A stretch of 64,000 nt of DNA from Blastomussa wellsi. Lineage: Eukaryota > Cnidaria > Anthozoa > Scleractinia > Plerogyridae. A program made the position numbers and the translations under genes. Of this stretch, positions 46,801 to 61,800 are shown piece after piece. The notes under the pieces were generated by a model, which ran no database searches, was not told the DNA's origin, and saw nothing but the letters and a program-made list of their open reading frames with translations. The first letter of the stretch is position 1, and every line of letters begins with the position of its first letter. Where the stretch lies: the NCBI GenBank assembly GCA_947652115.1, contig OX393562.1:29144289-29208288 (forward strand), in the 5' to 3' direction.

Positions 46801-49800
46801 TCAGGTTATTGATCAACTCAAAGCCATGAAGAATCTCGACAGTGGTGCTGATGAGCTTGTTGCCACGTTAAGAGAACAACTGGAAGCTATGAATGGTAGA
46901 CTTGAGAAATCTGTTGATGAAACTCAAACAGCTAAGAATGAAGTGCGTGCACTCAAAAAGGAATTGGAGGAGAAGAGTGAAATGATTGCTGCTGCTGAAA
47001 AGGTAAGAGATCGTGTAGTCAATAACAGAGATCTTTTGTCAAGATTGGTTGGGAACAATTATAGTACAGGGGTTTCACAATGTTTTGAAGTAGAAGTTGG
47101 CAACTGAAAGAGTGGGCGGCTCAGGGCTGTGACAAGTTAAGCCTGTTTGTTATGAGCTGATTGCAATGATCAGAGTTAACCAGTGGTGTATAACTGACAG
47201 ACCTCTCTTGGCCACCACTTTGTTTAGAAACCCCTGAATGTAGTGAGCTAACCATTCAGCACCTAAAGTTTGATCACATTTTTGTAAAATTTTGTACCTG
47301 GCTTGTGTTTTGTACATGTTACATTTTACGCTTTGCACTGAACTTGCTCAAAACATTCAGTCATGTAATAAAAAATTGCTAGGTACACTTGTCAGACAGA
47401 AACTGTTAGGTGTAGAAAACCATAAAAACATATTATTAATTACATGTTGATGTATACTGTCACTTGTGAAGTTCTGTACATTAATGTTTTGTATGTACAC
47501 ATACATGTACCTTATCCATGTTTTTTAGCTACGTGATTATTTTAATTTCAACATTGACAAGCTTGTGATGATAATGTGCTGTACAGTATGTATACTTTAA
47601 ACTGATAGTGGTTTTCAATCCTTTTTCAATCTGTAGTTCTAAAACAATAGTGTCAGTACCTTTTATTCCTACCTACATGTAGAGTTGAATTTGTTAACAT
47701 GTGTTTCATTATTTGTTCCTGTAGCTAGAGCAAGAGAAAGCCTCGTTGTTACAACGCATTCAAGAAATAGAAGAACAGCACAAACAAACTGTCCTGAAGC
47801 TACAGCATCATGTCCAGGAAAAGGAAGCGGTTCTCGCAGCCGAGTTTGCTGAAGCTGAGCAAGTCTACAAGATGACTGAGCATGATCTTAGAGAGCAGCT
47901 AGAGGAGAAGACACAAATTATTGAGGTTAAAAGGAATTTTATCTGTTTAACTATTTATGCTACATGTACATGTACTTTCAAATAAAGGTACTAACAGCAA
48001 TTATTTGAAGCTACTGTACAAATGGTCTTCAAAACTCGAATGTTGAATTGATTATCAGTTTTAACGTGACAGACATGTGGGAATTTAACCTGAATTTGCA
48101 TAATTTCAGCCACAACTAGTCAAATGTCGCGCACAGTGTTTTTTCATCATCTCATTCCTCATTAGCTTCAAGCTGTTATACTGCCAAAAAAGAGGTACGA
48201 CATTTTGGTGCACTGAAAAGGCACAAAAATGCTTTTAGCAGGCAAAGAACGTGGCCCATTTTTTATGCAAATTAAATATGTTTTTCAAATTCTCCAGCTT
48301 GTGCCTGTCCAGGGGAACTGTTACTGAATTGTTAGTAGCAGGCTCACAGTGTATACACTGTATAAAGTATAGTGTGCATACAGTGAATACTGACTTGCAT
48401 GCACGCCCTCCCTGTACTCTCACATTAAAGTTACAAATTAATCACTGCAGTTGAAAGACTAAATATTTATGTTGTGAATGCCTGATTGCTTGTTTTTCCA
48501 GTCCAAAGATGAAGCCATTCAGGTCCTCAAAAGAGCCATGCAAGAAAAAAACTTGAGCAGTGAGGGGACTTCGCCATCCTCTCACAGTGATAAAGTAGTG
48601 GCTCTGCTTGAAGAAAAGATAAAAGAACGTGAAGAGCTGATCCACAGTAACTCTCAAAGGATGAGTGCTCTTGAGAAGGATGCTGTAGACAAACAAACTC
48701 ATATTGAATCACTGAAGAAGTTAGTTAACGATAAAACAGCAGAAGTGAAGATGCTTCAAGAGACTATTCATACTAAGGATCAGGAGCTTGAGGAGATTAA
48801 AGAGAAACATGAAACTGAACTAAGTGAAAAGGAAGCGAAGCTTGCATCGCAGGCCAAAGTGAATGGTGACTTGGAAAAAACTATTGCATCTTTGAAAGAA
48901 AGTATAGCTGGACTTGAGCCTAAAGAAAATGTTAATGAGCGGCTGTTGCTTCTCGATGCTGAGAAGGAACAACAATTCAGAGATGAAAAGGAAGCTTTTA
49001 AGGACAGCGAAAAAGCTCTGCATGCTCAACTGCAAAGTTCTCTTGATCAGAATAACAAAATTGCTGAGGAACTCACCTTGGCAAAAACAGAGATTGAGGC
49101 AAAAGAAAAAGAGTTACGAGATTTAAATTCCAAGCTAGGAAAGTTGAAGCTTCAGGCAAAGGCTAAGTTGACAAGCCTTCAACATGAAAAGGAAAAACTT
49201 TCCAAGGACATGCAGGAGGTAAATATAATGAACATTAATGAGTACTCAATAAATGTAATTGAAGTCATGTTTGACGTATAAATTTAATTTCCCAATTCAG
49301 ACTGGTGTGGCAGCTTTTGAAGCCTGCCAGCATGTACGTGTAAGGCCTGGTTCACACTGGAGACATAAGGCCGACATAAGGACATAACGATGAGGTCACA
49401 CAAATGCAAAAAATACCTTACACTTACATTTTATGTCACCAGTGTGAACAACACAACATAACAACATAGCAGCAACATAATGACATAAAGCTTCATGAAC
49501 ATAACGGCATAAGGAAAAGATTGTTCTTTTCTTTATGTTGTTATGCCCATGTTGTTATGTCGTTATGTCACTAGTGAAAACCAGGCTTAACGTTAAAACG
49601 ATTAAAGCTATGTGAACACTAAACTTTGAGACTTATTCTACAATTTCATTGGGGACAATTTGACACTAGTGTTACATGACCACCAGCTTTAACATTTTTG
49701 TGGCAACCATTTTTTGACTGAAGATTCAAAGCCCTGTCATAAGCCTTGAAATACTGTAATACTGGTACTTTACCTCGTTATTAAGACACCAAATAAACTA

Positions 49801-52800
49801 AGAGGAAACAAGATTGCCTTGAATAATGACGACTGAAAACACTATAGTTAACGATCTTGAAAACGCCGGGATAAACTGTGTGTTATCCATGAGAGCTCCT
49901 TTGATTTAGTCTACAAGTCATGTACAGGTACCTTTGCACACAGTCTTTGCTTTTTAGCACATGGTGTTTCTTAACATTTTGTAAACTTATTGTCTGTCAC
50001 ATTCGAATCTCACACTGCATTGATTTGCATGTGTGGCTGTACATTCCCAAACGGTGATAATATAAGAGGTTTTTACATTGTAATTTTGTCACTATTCAGG
50101 TTGAGTTGCATCTGCTGCGTGAAAGAGAGGAAAAGTTAGCCCTGCAAGTAAAAATAGCACAGATTGAAGAAGAACGAGAAGGAGCTGAATCCAAACGACT
50201 GGAACTAGAGCAAGCACTTGAAGAGTTTGTTAGGTCAACTGATAAGAAAGGAAAACTGGCTGCTGTTGAAAAGAAGGCCTCCTTAGAGCAAGGTACAACT
50301 TTAGAATGGTTTCATAAATATTATTAAGTTATGCATCACCAGTGTTCACAAATTTTCTCTTAAATGTTTTGAGTCATTTTGGAAAATGTGGAGTCAAAGG
50401 AGATTTTTTGGCAGAGGACGCCATTTTGGAGCCTGTGAGATTGTGAGCGATTGCTGACCTTGAGGGCTCACTTTCAAGATGGTGGATATGTCTGAAACAA
50501 AGGGAAATCAATATCAAACTGGTTTAGAAAATTTTAAACCAGGGATAAATTTAAACCACAACATATACATGTCTTAACAATAGGTACATGTATTTAAAAT
50601 TTGAAATGTAAGAGCAGCAATTTACATTTTATGTTCACTAGAATTCTTGTCCATTATTTTGTTAAATATATCTTTTTAATTGAGTCCAATTTAAATGAGT
50701 TCATGTCCTAAAAAAGCTCTTAAGTACAGAATATTCAATACATGTACAAGTACAGGTAACCTCTTTCTGGTTGGTACCATATTTCTGTGTTTGTGTGCCT
50801 AAATCTCAAGCCTATAATTTGCATAATGCATACCAGCACTGTGTGTGTGCATGTATGTAGTAACAGAAACCCTCTAAATCTTGCAATTTTTAATTTTTAA
50901 TTTTTCACGTAAAATTGTGATTAATGCTGACATGTACATGTGCAATAACGTGACAACAACCGCATGTGTTGGCAAATGTTTATTGGGCAGGGAATGTACT
51001 GGCAAAGGCTAGGATAAAACCCACATACATGTGCTGCAGAACGACAACTTGCAGCCTTGAAAGTAGGCCGAATTAGAGGGCACACATGATGGAATCCATG
51101 TGAGATTGCTAGAAGCCAGATATGGGGGTCACATGTGGTGTGGGGCTGTGGTGATGACCAAAGGCTCAATTCCGACGTTGCTTATAGACATTAACTTTTA
51201 TTTTATCCCAAAATATCAATTTGTGTTATTTACCATTACAGAGGAAAATGAAGTACCTGAAGAAGAGCTAGAAGGCAGTGGCACTGTATCCACTATTGTG
51301 GGCTCCAACACAGAAGACTCTGGCTTTACCAATGTTATGAAAATACTTGAGGAAGAGAGGTACTGCATGGAAAGAAGACTTGATCTTATCACTAAGGTAT
51401 GTTGACGATGACGGTGACGATGATGATGATGATGATGACAGTGATGATCACGATTGAAATCTGTTCAAGTCATTGTGTTGTGTTATTGGTGAAGACACTT
51501 AAAACACTTTTCACAGTGTTCAGAATACAAGAAAAAAATTGCAAATTGTTGTGAGCAAACCTGTCACACAGCACCCATACTGCATGTACAGTGCAAGGTA
51601 ATTATGTGGAAAGCAGTTGACTGCCTTTAAAATCCCCTGTGACTGTCACCCCTGGAAAATTGACCTGACTGGGACAAAGAAAATCCTTGACTGACCCACA
51701 AATGAATGAGATCATTCTACTGGGATAAACCTTAAATGGACCATGATATTCAGCACCAGAGGGAATCGCTTCATTACAAAGAAACCAAAGTTAATCACTA
51801 ATACCGACAATCTGATTGCTATGATTTCCAGTTGCATTGTCACTGATGCAATATTTTATTTTTCTGTAGGAACGTGACTCTTTGCAAAGCAAGGTGGAAG
51901 AACTAGAGGAGATGTTGGAGGCCGAAAAAGAACGTCAACAAAAAAAGACAGAGGAAATCAGTTCAGATGAAGATGCAGAGCATGCCAAGCACATGGCAGA
52001 AGAGTCTTTGATGATGCATGTTGAAGCTCTGCAGGAAGAAAATGAAGCACTCAGGTAGTGTCACTTAGAACTTAGAAGACGTACGTACAACTACCACTCA
52101 AAGTACATGTAGATTTTGTATTAACCCTGTTTGTCTCGCTTTTTCATTTCAAGGAATTTTAGACATTTCTTTTTTCAGAACCGCATTTACGTCACAATAG
52201 ATTATTGCTAGCTACCATGTGACCTTAGCTTAAATATCGTTAACCCCCGTAAGGCTCACAGAACTTCGACGGGAACCACCATATATTGCTGTAACACTCA
52301 GAACCGCCCCAGTGCATTTGCCTACACGTCCTACTACACAGGATCGCTGTAAGAGTCTATTCAATAAAACTGAGCCTTGTGGAACCTGTGAGTCATTTAG
52401 TCTTTAGTTTCACGGATCTCTCTACCACCGGAGCTAACGCCGCTACAATTCTTGTTTTTCTTGGGATGGGTCTCATCGAGACACGTCTCATTTAACTGCC
52501 ATGAGTTGTCACATTTCTCTTGAGGTGTGGGTCATTATTCTAGAGGTGCCTTTCAATGCCAAATTCCCTCTAAGCAATACACAATGTACGTCATGGTAGA
52601 CGTAAGATCTACAGTGTATGCATTTAGCCCAGAAGCCCCCATTTTCCGATCTTCAAAGGATTTACTTTTATGGGAGAGAATTTAAGCAAAAGGATGTTAT
52701 TATTATTTTAACCTGAAAGACAAGATGTGGAAAAAAGTCATGCCTGTTAATATCACTATGTTGCACACAACTACCGTGATCAATTCACTGTAGGCATAAG

Positions 52801-55800
52801 TTTCTTTGTTTAATTTGGCACTCTCTCAAGTCATTTTTATTTCTCATGAAACTAGTTCTCATTTCTCATACGGTATTGATTTACATTAAACATTTTGTTA
52901 GGGTTTCAAGTGAACTACATGTAGCTACCAAAAAGTAATATTCTTCTTTTCCTTTCAGAGCCACCCTAGAATTGGAGCGGTCAGCAACAGCAAACCGGAT
53001 GGAGCAAATGAAGCCAACTCCACTGGACGAGAAGGTACATGTCTCATACATACAGTCATTTGCGTGTCTGTTGTTGTATAAAAAGGTTGCATCCTGGTAC
53101 GAGACTGTGCAGTACACACTGTACATGTGTGAGTAGTTCATATTCAGTAATTCTCTGAAGCTTGGAGACAAAAGATGTGTACTGTACCTGCGGTGACATA
53201 TTGTACAGCTTTAGAAGTTGCTTGTCATACATATTGCCTGTACTTACACTAGATGTATAATAAAATTTACTAGGCTAGTTTATTCTCAGCTGGGCCAAAC
53301 TTAAAGGAGCTACGTCACGGTTCGTGCATTTTGAAAATTTATTCGAAATTTTTCAAAATCGTCATTTGTAATCCGTCTCAATCTTCTCCATCCTTAACCA
53401 TCCTTGATCATTTTTGGTTTAGTATCACTTCTTTGGTGTTTTTCTGCCTTAGTAAACTATTGGTTTTAGGTCTCCTACGTTTTGAGGGTAATTTGGTTCA
53501 TTGCAAAAAGTAACTCAAAATATCGTGACGTGGCACCTTTAAAGGACTATCTCTACACATTTTCTCATTATAGCCACCCTAATGTTGTAGTCGATAGTAG
53601 GATATCTGCAGAAAAGGAAAATAGTAGACATACGGAATTGTTTACAAGGTGTGCTAGCAAAAAAATAGATTTGTCCTCAGTAAAAAGCTTTGTACCAAAA
53701 TTAATTTTAATAATTTCTTATTCTTTTTAGCACTGTAAATTTGCAGTCTGGGTTAATATGCATATGACATCAAAATGGTTTAATTATTTACATTCAAAAA
53801 TCTAGAAAGAACAGTCATGACTTACTGGTACATTATCCCTGCAGTGTTGGATAATTATGTTGAAACTGATTATCTGTTCTTAATGTATGTCATCTTAATA
53901 TTTTGTTATGCAAATCTAGCATTCTAAACTGTATCTTAAACTCCCTAACCTCACAAAACGAAAACCAAAAACACTTAACCTTACCAAATGGTTTTTCATT
54001 TCGAAAACTCACATTATTGTCTAGTTTAGAGACCAAAAAACGTTTTTAGAAAATTCTGATTCGCCACATCCCATTTTCAGCTCTTTAACAAAGATGAGCG
54101 CATATCTTACCTGGAGACCAAAGTGGCCCAGCAACAACAGAATCTTCATCTGTTTAAAACAATGCTACAACAAAAAGAAGTTTATGTTATGGACGTTAAA
54201 GATGAGGTGAATAAACTCGTCTTTTTAAATCTGTTCAAAGTAACTGGCAGTGCTTCTTACAAAGATAACTAAAACGCTATTTAACCTTAACCTGGCCCCA
54301 GAGGTTTTTTCCTGTATGGACGACAAAGGAAAGAAAGAAATTCCTTCAGATTACAGTACATATATCTTAACCTTCATCTATGCAACAAGTTAATAGATAT
54401 ATAAACCTTAATCTGGACTGTTATGCTGTTCATGCCGATGCTAACCCGTATATTACAAACCCCTTTATAACGAAGCTCTTGTTATAACAATCAGGGTTTT
54501 TCTGGAGTAGTAGTTAATCCTTTAGGGCTATTTTGGTTTGTCGTGTTTTGGCAAATTAGTGAAATGTATGAAGGATAATTATACACGTACGGGTACAAAC
54601 AAAACAAGAAAGTCAGAGAAAAAATTGAGTTAGTGTGTACATGTAAATGACAGTCAACTTTTCGTCAAAGGTTTCTTATTATCCTCGGCATTTTAAATGG
54701 TGGTTGCATAGAAAAGTGGAGTGTGATTTCTGTTTGTTTTTTGCTTCATAGTTTCTGTTCTGTATTTCTTATTGAGAAATGTAGACACTCGTTAGAAACA
54801 TTTGTTGATGGTAATGGGACTCACTTTTATATTCAGCGTGTTTCATTTGGCCTTGAGATGCTTTACTATTTGCTGTTGAGCAATTGCATTTGCCAGCGAG
54901 CTATTATTAATTAAGGGTTGAGTAATGGTTTAACACGAGATATGTCAGGACTTGAAAAATGTCCTATCCAGTCATCCACAAGCACTCGTGTACAGGTTAG
55001 AAAAATACACTTGAATTCCAGCTTTCCCTTGGAACAAGTAGCTCACAAATTTGCTACGCTGGGCAATGGCGTCCCCGTCTTTGCGATAGTACATTTTCCA
55101 AATGTCCCTGCATGTATTCAAGGGGTATTCTCTGTAAATCCTGATCTACTATCCAGCTTAGGTGTATCTGTGATTCCTGTGTAGCCATTATTCTCAGCAT
55201 TATGTCGTCAATACCACAGTTTTGTACAGTAGGGTCATTTTAACAGGAAATAATTTTCTCTGCAGAACGAGTTACAGGCCGAAGTTGATTATCTGAAGAA
55301 CTTGATAGCAGAGGAGAAGGAGAAATGTGCTGGTGAGCGGTAATTTTTGGTCATATTTCTTTGGGACGATCCGGCTCAGGATCAATGATCCGGTGAATCC
55401 TTGTCCAGGTTGGATTCACTAGCTCCTGTGATGCACCCTGGTCCGACAGACCTTGGATCGTTTATCCTGATCAGGATTATCTCAAAAGACATGCAGAGCT
55501 GTACACCGCTAAACACAAAACGATGTTTTGATGGTGTCCTTCGTCTTCGTCATTTATGTGAATGTTTAGTTTAGAAGCCCTGGTAAGAGGAATAAACGAA
55601 AGAACCGACGCGTGAATGAAATAAAACAAAATAGTTTGCATTTTAGTGTCCATGTATTTTTGTAAGGTCAGAAAATACGAAAAAATTATTTCTTGCTGCG
55701 AGGATCGATCGGTTGTTCGTTCTTTCAGTTCGTCAGTCGGTCATAAGAAATGAAAATTAATAGCAACATTTCGGGGTTGATGGGAGAGAGTTGGGTGTCA

Positions 55801-58800
55801 ATGGTCAGGTGTTAATGAGTGGGCCTTGATGTCTTTCAGGACTTACAAGCCAATTTGAACAGAGTCAAGAACAATGCGCAAAGCAGTCACAAGATGAGGA
55901 AAATTTAAAAGCAGAAATTGAACAAAACAAATCTACTGTAGAATCGCTTGAGGTCCAGCTCCAACAAAGCCACCAAGATCAAAAGAAGATCCTTGAAGAC
56001 AAAGATAAGGAAATTAGCAATCTGCAGGTAGCGCTGATGGAAAACAGCTCTGGTTTTGAGTTATTGAATGCGAGCTTCAGTGAAACAAGCTCCCAAGTGC
56101 AGCAGCTTCAAGATCATCTGGCCACTAAAGAAACTGAGATTGCGAGGCTGAAGGAAGAATTAAGCGAACAGGAGGAAAGCCTGGAACAGCTCAAAAGAAG
56201 TTATACGGATGTGTGTTCCACAGTTAATGAAATGCAAGTACATTTAGCAAACAAGGAGACAGAAGTGAAAAAGCTACAAGACATCAGAGACCAACAGATG
56301 TCTGAAGTTGAGTCATTGCATTCCAAAGATGGCGAGCATGTTGCTCTGATTCAGAAGCTTCAAGAATCTATCCAGGAAAAAGAAGTCGAACTTGTGCAGT
56401 TAAGAGCAGCCTTTAACGAGAAAGACAGCAGCTTTGAGTATCTGAGTGCCAGTTTCATGGAGTCTAGCTCGCATGTTAAAGGACTTGAAGAAATTCTACA
56501 GACAAAGGATTCTGAACTAAGTGCTTTGAAGCAAGCCGTCGAAGAACAAGCCATTACGCATCAACAACTGAGGGAAGCTTCGTCAGAAACAACATCGCAG
56601 CTTCGAAAAGACTTTAGCGAAACACTCGTTGCAAAAGAAAACGAGATCAGTGCTGTTAAGGCAAAGTTAGAAGAACAGGAATTGGCTTGCACAGAACTGA
56701 GCTCAAGGTGTGAAGAGTTGTCCGTAAAAGCAATGCAACTGGAAGGAAATTGCACCGCAAAAGATGTGGAGTTGAAATCGCTTAAAGCCACTCTAGAAGA
56801 GCAAGGTTTGCATTATGAACAACTAAACCAAAGCTCCGCTGAGTCGGATAGACAAATGAAGCAGCTGCAAGATTACTTGATCGAAAAAGATCAAGATATT
56901 ACTGCACTTCAAGGAAGTTTGGACGAAAAGGACATGAGACTCGAGAAACTTAGCTCGCATTGTAGAGACAAAGATGTACAAGTGAAAGAATTGCACGAAT
57001 TGCTCAGTGCAAAGGACAAGGATTTAACAGCTCTCCAAAACATCCTGGAAGAACAGGAGAAGGGCTATGAACAGCTTAGCTCGAGTTTAAATGTGGCGAA
57101 TAGCCAGGTGAAGGATCTTGAAGATGGCATAGCAAAGAAAGATGGAGAGATTAACTCACTCCGGAACGATCTGGAAGCGTTAGGTTTGGAGCATCAAGAA
57201 TTGAAGTCAGGTTTCACAGATGCTAGTTTCCAGATGAAAGACTTGCATGATTTGCTTGCAGCGAAAGAGACTGAATTAAACGTGCTCCGAGCCAGCATGG
57301 AGGACCAAGGCTCAAACTTTGAAGAACTGTCATCTCGCTTGTCTGAACAGAGCGTTCATATTCAAGAACTAACCAGTTCTTTAACAACCAAACAAAGTGA
57401 AAACGATGCCCTTCAAATCAGCTGCAAAGAGGAGGCAGCGCGATATAACGAGCTTGAATCTCGACATAGTTTGGAAGTGTCTAGACTGGAAGATACTGTT
57501 GCACAGAAAGATCAAGAGAATGCTGTTCTACAAGCTGAAATAGAAACGCGTGTATCTAGCCTCAGTGAACTTAACGCCAGTTATGGTCAGGCCACATCGA
57601 AAGTCAAAGAACTTGACGAAAGTATTACCGAGAAAGAAGGCGAACTTGTGACGCTTAGCACTAAACTTGAAGAGCAAAAGTCTAGTTATGAACAGCTCAG
57701 TGCGACGTTTGATGAAGCAAGTTTGCAAGTTTCCGAACTCCAGAAGGCACTCCTAGTTAAAGATGATGATCTTGGCATGTTGAAGTCCAGCTTGGAAAAG
57801 AAAGCTTTGAGCCTTGAACAATTGAATGTGAGCTATAACGAATTGGCGACACAGGAAAACGAATGGCAAGACATTCTTGCGCTCAAGGAAGCTGAAATTG
57901 TCAGATTACAGGCAATGGTAGAGGAACAGGGTTCACATTTGGAACAATTACGATCGAGCGATGCTGAAAATTCGTCGCAAATATATGAACTTATGGAAGC
58001 ACTTAAGACTAAAGGTGAAGAACTTAGCCTAATGCAGGCCAGTGTTCTTGTACAAAAAAATAACATTGAAGAACAAGAAGGACGTTGGTCTGAGGCGAAT
58101 GCCTTAGTGAATGAGTTGCAACAGAGACTTGGTATAAAGGAGGAACAAGTGAATCTACTGCACGCGAATGTGGCTGAACAAAGCATGAGTTTTGATTCTA
58201 GATACGGCGAATTGTATGCCGAAATAAGCGACCTTCGTGTGCATCTTTCCAGTAAAGAGGAAGAACTGCTTGTACTGCAAACGTCTTTAAACGACAAAAA
58301 TGTCAGTGTTGAAAACTTGGACACGAGCCTAAATGAGACTAACGCCCAACTTGAAGAACTAAGAAGTCAGCTTGCGGCTAGAGACAATAAGTTTGCTACG
58401 TTGAAAAAGAAAGCGCAGGCATTAAAGAAATCCTATGATACTGTGTCTGCCGAGAATGATAACCGTAAAGAAGAATTGGAAGAGTTAAAGAAAGAGAAGG
58501 AACTTTTCCTGGAAGAAAAGGAAGCCATGGAAACGTGTTTAGCGCAATTAATTGAACACAAGAATCAGCTCCAAGCTAAAAACGAAGAGATTCGAGAATT
58601 AGAAAACAAACTTGGCCAAGTCGAAGAAGCTCTGCGGTTGGCCGGTGTTGAAAAAGAAGAATTGAATTCGATAGTAATCGACCTTCGACAAGAATTAGAT
58701 TCTTTTGCTCAAGAGAAAAAGCAGCTGTTAAGTGAACGTGAAGAACTTTACTCTCGACTCGATGAAACAGAAGCAGAGAGGGTATCGATGGAAACGTCTG

Positions 58801-61800
58801 TTCATGATGACAGGGAACAAATGTCTCTAGTTCAGTCTGAAAATGAAAGTTTTAAAACTGAATTGGGTGAACTGAAGAAACGGCTAGACCTCAAAATAAA
58901 AGAAGTTGTTGATCTCAAAGAGGTTATAGATCATTTGAAAAGCGTTGTCGAGGAAATTAACAAGTCAGCCCAAGAAGAGTTAGAACAGTTGGAGTTTAGG
59001 AAAAATGAAGAATTAGATGAGAAGCTTTCGGCCAAAGAAAAAGAGTTGTCTGAATTATCGGAAAATCTGTCCCTTACGAAGGCAATGGCTGAGAAATCCC
59101 AGAGTAAACTAATTGAAAGTGAAGACACTTTAGAGAAATTGAAGTGCGCACTTGAACAAGAAAGACAAGAGTTACAAGCCCAACTTGGTGTTATTTCAGC
59201 TGAGAGAGATTCTTTAAAGAACGAGCTATCTGAGTTAACAAAACACAATAGCCATTTGTCATCAGATTTTGACACTGTCAAAGGAGACCTTGAAAGAACG
59301 AAAGCTGAGCTGGAGACGAAAGACTGCCAAGTCATCTCTTTGCAACACGAGCTCGCTGAACTGCAGAACATTGTAAAGGAAGAGCTTGTTTCATCTCAGA
59401 AGGAAGAATTGCTGAACGGTCAACTCCATGCAAAAGAAACAGAACTTCTGGATCTCCAAGCAAAGCTGAAACACCACCAGGAATTGTACAATCTCAAGGA
59501 ACAAGAAGCTCTAGAACTGAGCAATAAATTAGCGGAAAGCAAGGAAGCTCTTTCTGTGGCAAACAGTAGAATTGAAGACATGACTGCACGCGATAATGAA
59601 TTGGAAAAGTCTATTGGCCAAGCTGAGGAAACTACTGCTACATTGCAAGCGGATCTCAGTGATGTCGCTTCTGAGCTGAGGCAAGTGTCTCATGAGAAGA
59701 CAGCTATAGAATCAGAATTGTTTGATCTCAAGGACAGACTGAGTGGCGCGGACTCAGAACTGGATGCACTGAGAGTCGATCTGAATAATTCAAACAGGGA
59801 GCTTACCTTGAAGGATGAACACATCAGTCGACTTGAGCAAGATGTTTCGGAAATGAAAGCTTCCCTTGATAACGAGCTTCTAGCGAAAGAGGAAAAGGAG
59901 TTGGCGAAGGAAAAGGGGCAAGAACTACGTAGTGGGCAGTTGCAAGACGCTATCAACGAACTTAACCGAGTGAACCAGCTTTGTAAAGCCCAAGAAGAAA
60001 CGTTGATCGGGTTAAACATGGAACGTCATGATAATATGGAAAGATTAGCAGAGGCCAAGGCGCATATTGAAGATTTGGTTCATAAGTTGGAAGAAGTCGA
60101 ATCTTCTTCCAGTGCACTTAAGCAAGAGAAGGAAAGTGTCGAGGCACAGTTACAAGAGACCGCTGCCCATCTAAGCCAGGTCCTGACTGACAAGGCTTCC
60201 TTAGAATCAGAGCTCGCTGATGTTAATGAGAAGTTGAGCACCTTAACCGCTAACCAAGAGCAATGTGTTGAGGAATTAGAGGATACAAATAAAGAGCTGT
60301 ATGACAGTAACAAGAAGCTAGAAACCTTAACTAAGGAGTCTTCGAGCACTGAGCGAACTCAGATAGAGATAGTAACACCTTTAGAAGGAGTACCACTAGA
60401 AATGGCACCTGAAATGGACGTTTTATTGGGTTCATCTGCCCACGAAACTGCTAAACTTTCATCACGTGAAAGACAACTTGTCAATCAAATTCAACAGCTT
60501 GAACAGGAAAGAGGAAACTTTGAAGCTGAACTGACCGATATTGTGTCCGAGGTGAAAGAGGCAACTGAGGCAAAACTTGCAGCTGAGGCGGAGCTTGCAA
60601 GTACAAACGATAAGCTGAGTGAATTGATGGTACAGCATGAATGGGTGACATCTGAATTGGAGAACTTGAAGGAGGAGTTCGAGGAACAAGAAAGAGAGTT
60701 AGATAAGGTCAAACAAAAACTAGACGAAGCAAACGGCTCCAACGTGGAATATCAAGGAGATGCTGTGAAAGACTTTGAAGAGAGGTTACGTGAAAAGGAA
60801 GAAGAACTTGCCGAGACGAGGAAGAACTTTGAAGAAAATGTCAGCAAGAAGGTGGAGGAAATTTCTGTTGCCAAAGGCCTTGAAAAAGCACAAATGGAGG
60901 AGCAACTTACTAAGAAGTTGGAAGATACCAAGAGCCACAAGGATGAAGTGATTGCAAAGTTGAAAGACAAGGTACGAGAAAAGATTGATTTGAACAAGAA
61001 AGTGACTGCAGAGTTCAGGCTTAAATTAGGAAATGCCCAGAAGGAGAAGGAAGACGCCATGCAAGAACTTGAATCTCAACTGGAACTTCAGACGCAAACA
61101 ACGGAACAGTTATCAGCTGCTCTGGATCAGGTAAGAGAAAGCGCCAAAGCTAAAGATGGAGAAGTGGCGGAGCTGAAAAGCAAACTTGTTGATGCAGAGA
61201 ATGAAGGCGAACAGAAAGACTTAAAGTGGCAGGAAACGTTACTTGAGTTGCAGAATCTCAAACTGGAGATTGAGAAGCGTGATCAAGAGAGGGTTGAGTT
61301 GGATTCACGGTTGCAGGCCAGTGTAGGCCAAGATGAATTTGACAAGTCCATTACAGATAGGAACAAACTTATCGCCAACCTGAAAAAACGTTTGAAGGAG
61401 GAGCGCGCAGCAAAGAAAGAAGAAATGACCAAGTGGCAGTACTCAATTGCGGAGAAAGATGCCGAAATCCAACAACTGATGGTAATTAAATGCGTTGTTG
61501 TAACTTGCTATGAAAATTGTCAGAAATAATTGGAGTGCAGCAATAGTGTTAACACATGCTTTGGGATGACTTTTATGACCAAAATAATGTACGGAACTTA
61601 TGAAAGCTAACAGCAAAACAATATACCTGGTTTTACTTGTCATGCCATCTGATTGGCCAAGAGAACAATTAAAAGTTTTCGTAGCTGTATGTTAGATTTC
61701 TTACTTATCTAAAACAAATCTGTTTGCATCTGTCATCAGGCCAGGCATGCTGAAGAACTTTGTGAAGTCAGCAACAAGATTCAAGCTGCACAGGAGTACA

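Noticed and set aside
56360..61060. Serine-rich antisense frames opposite the golgin exon
   Set aside because: They are complements of Glu/Lys/Leu-rich coiled-coil codons and have no independent support.
56037..61529. A separate single-exon gene starting at the ATG at 56037
   Set aside because: The frame is open back to a splice acceptor at 55839 and joins the upstream golgin exons in phase; at 61481 it meets a splice donor followed by another coding exon.
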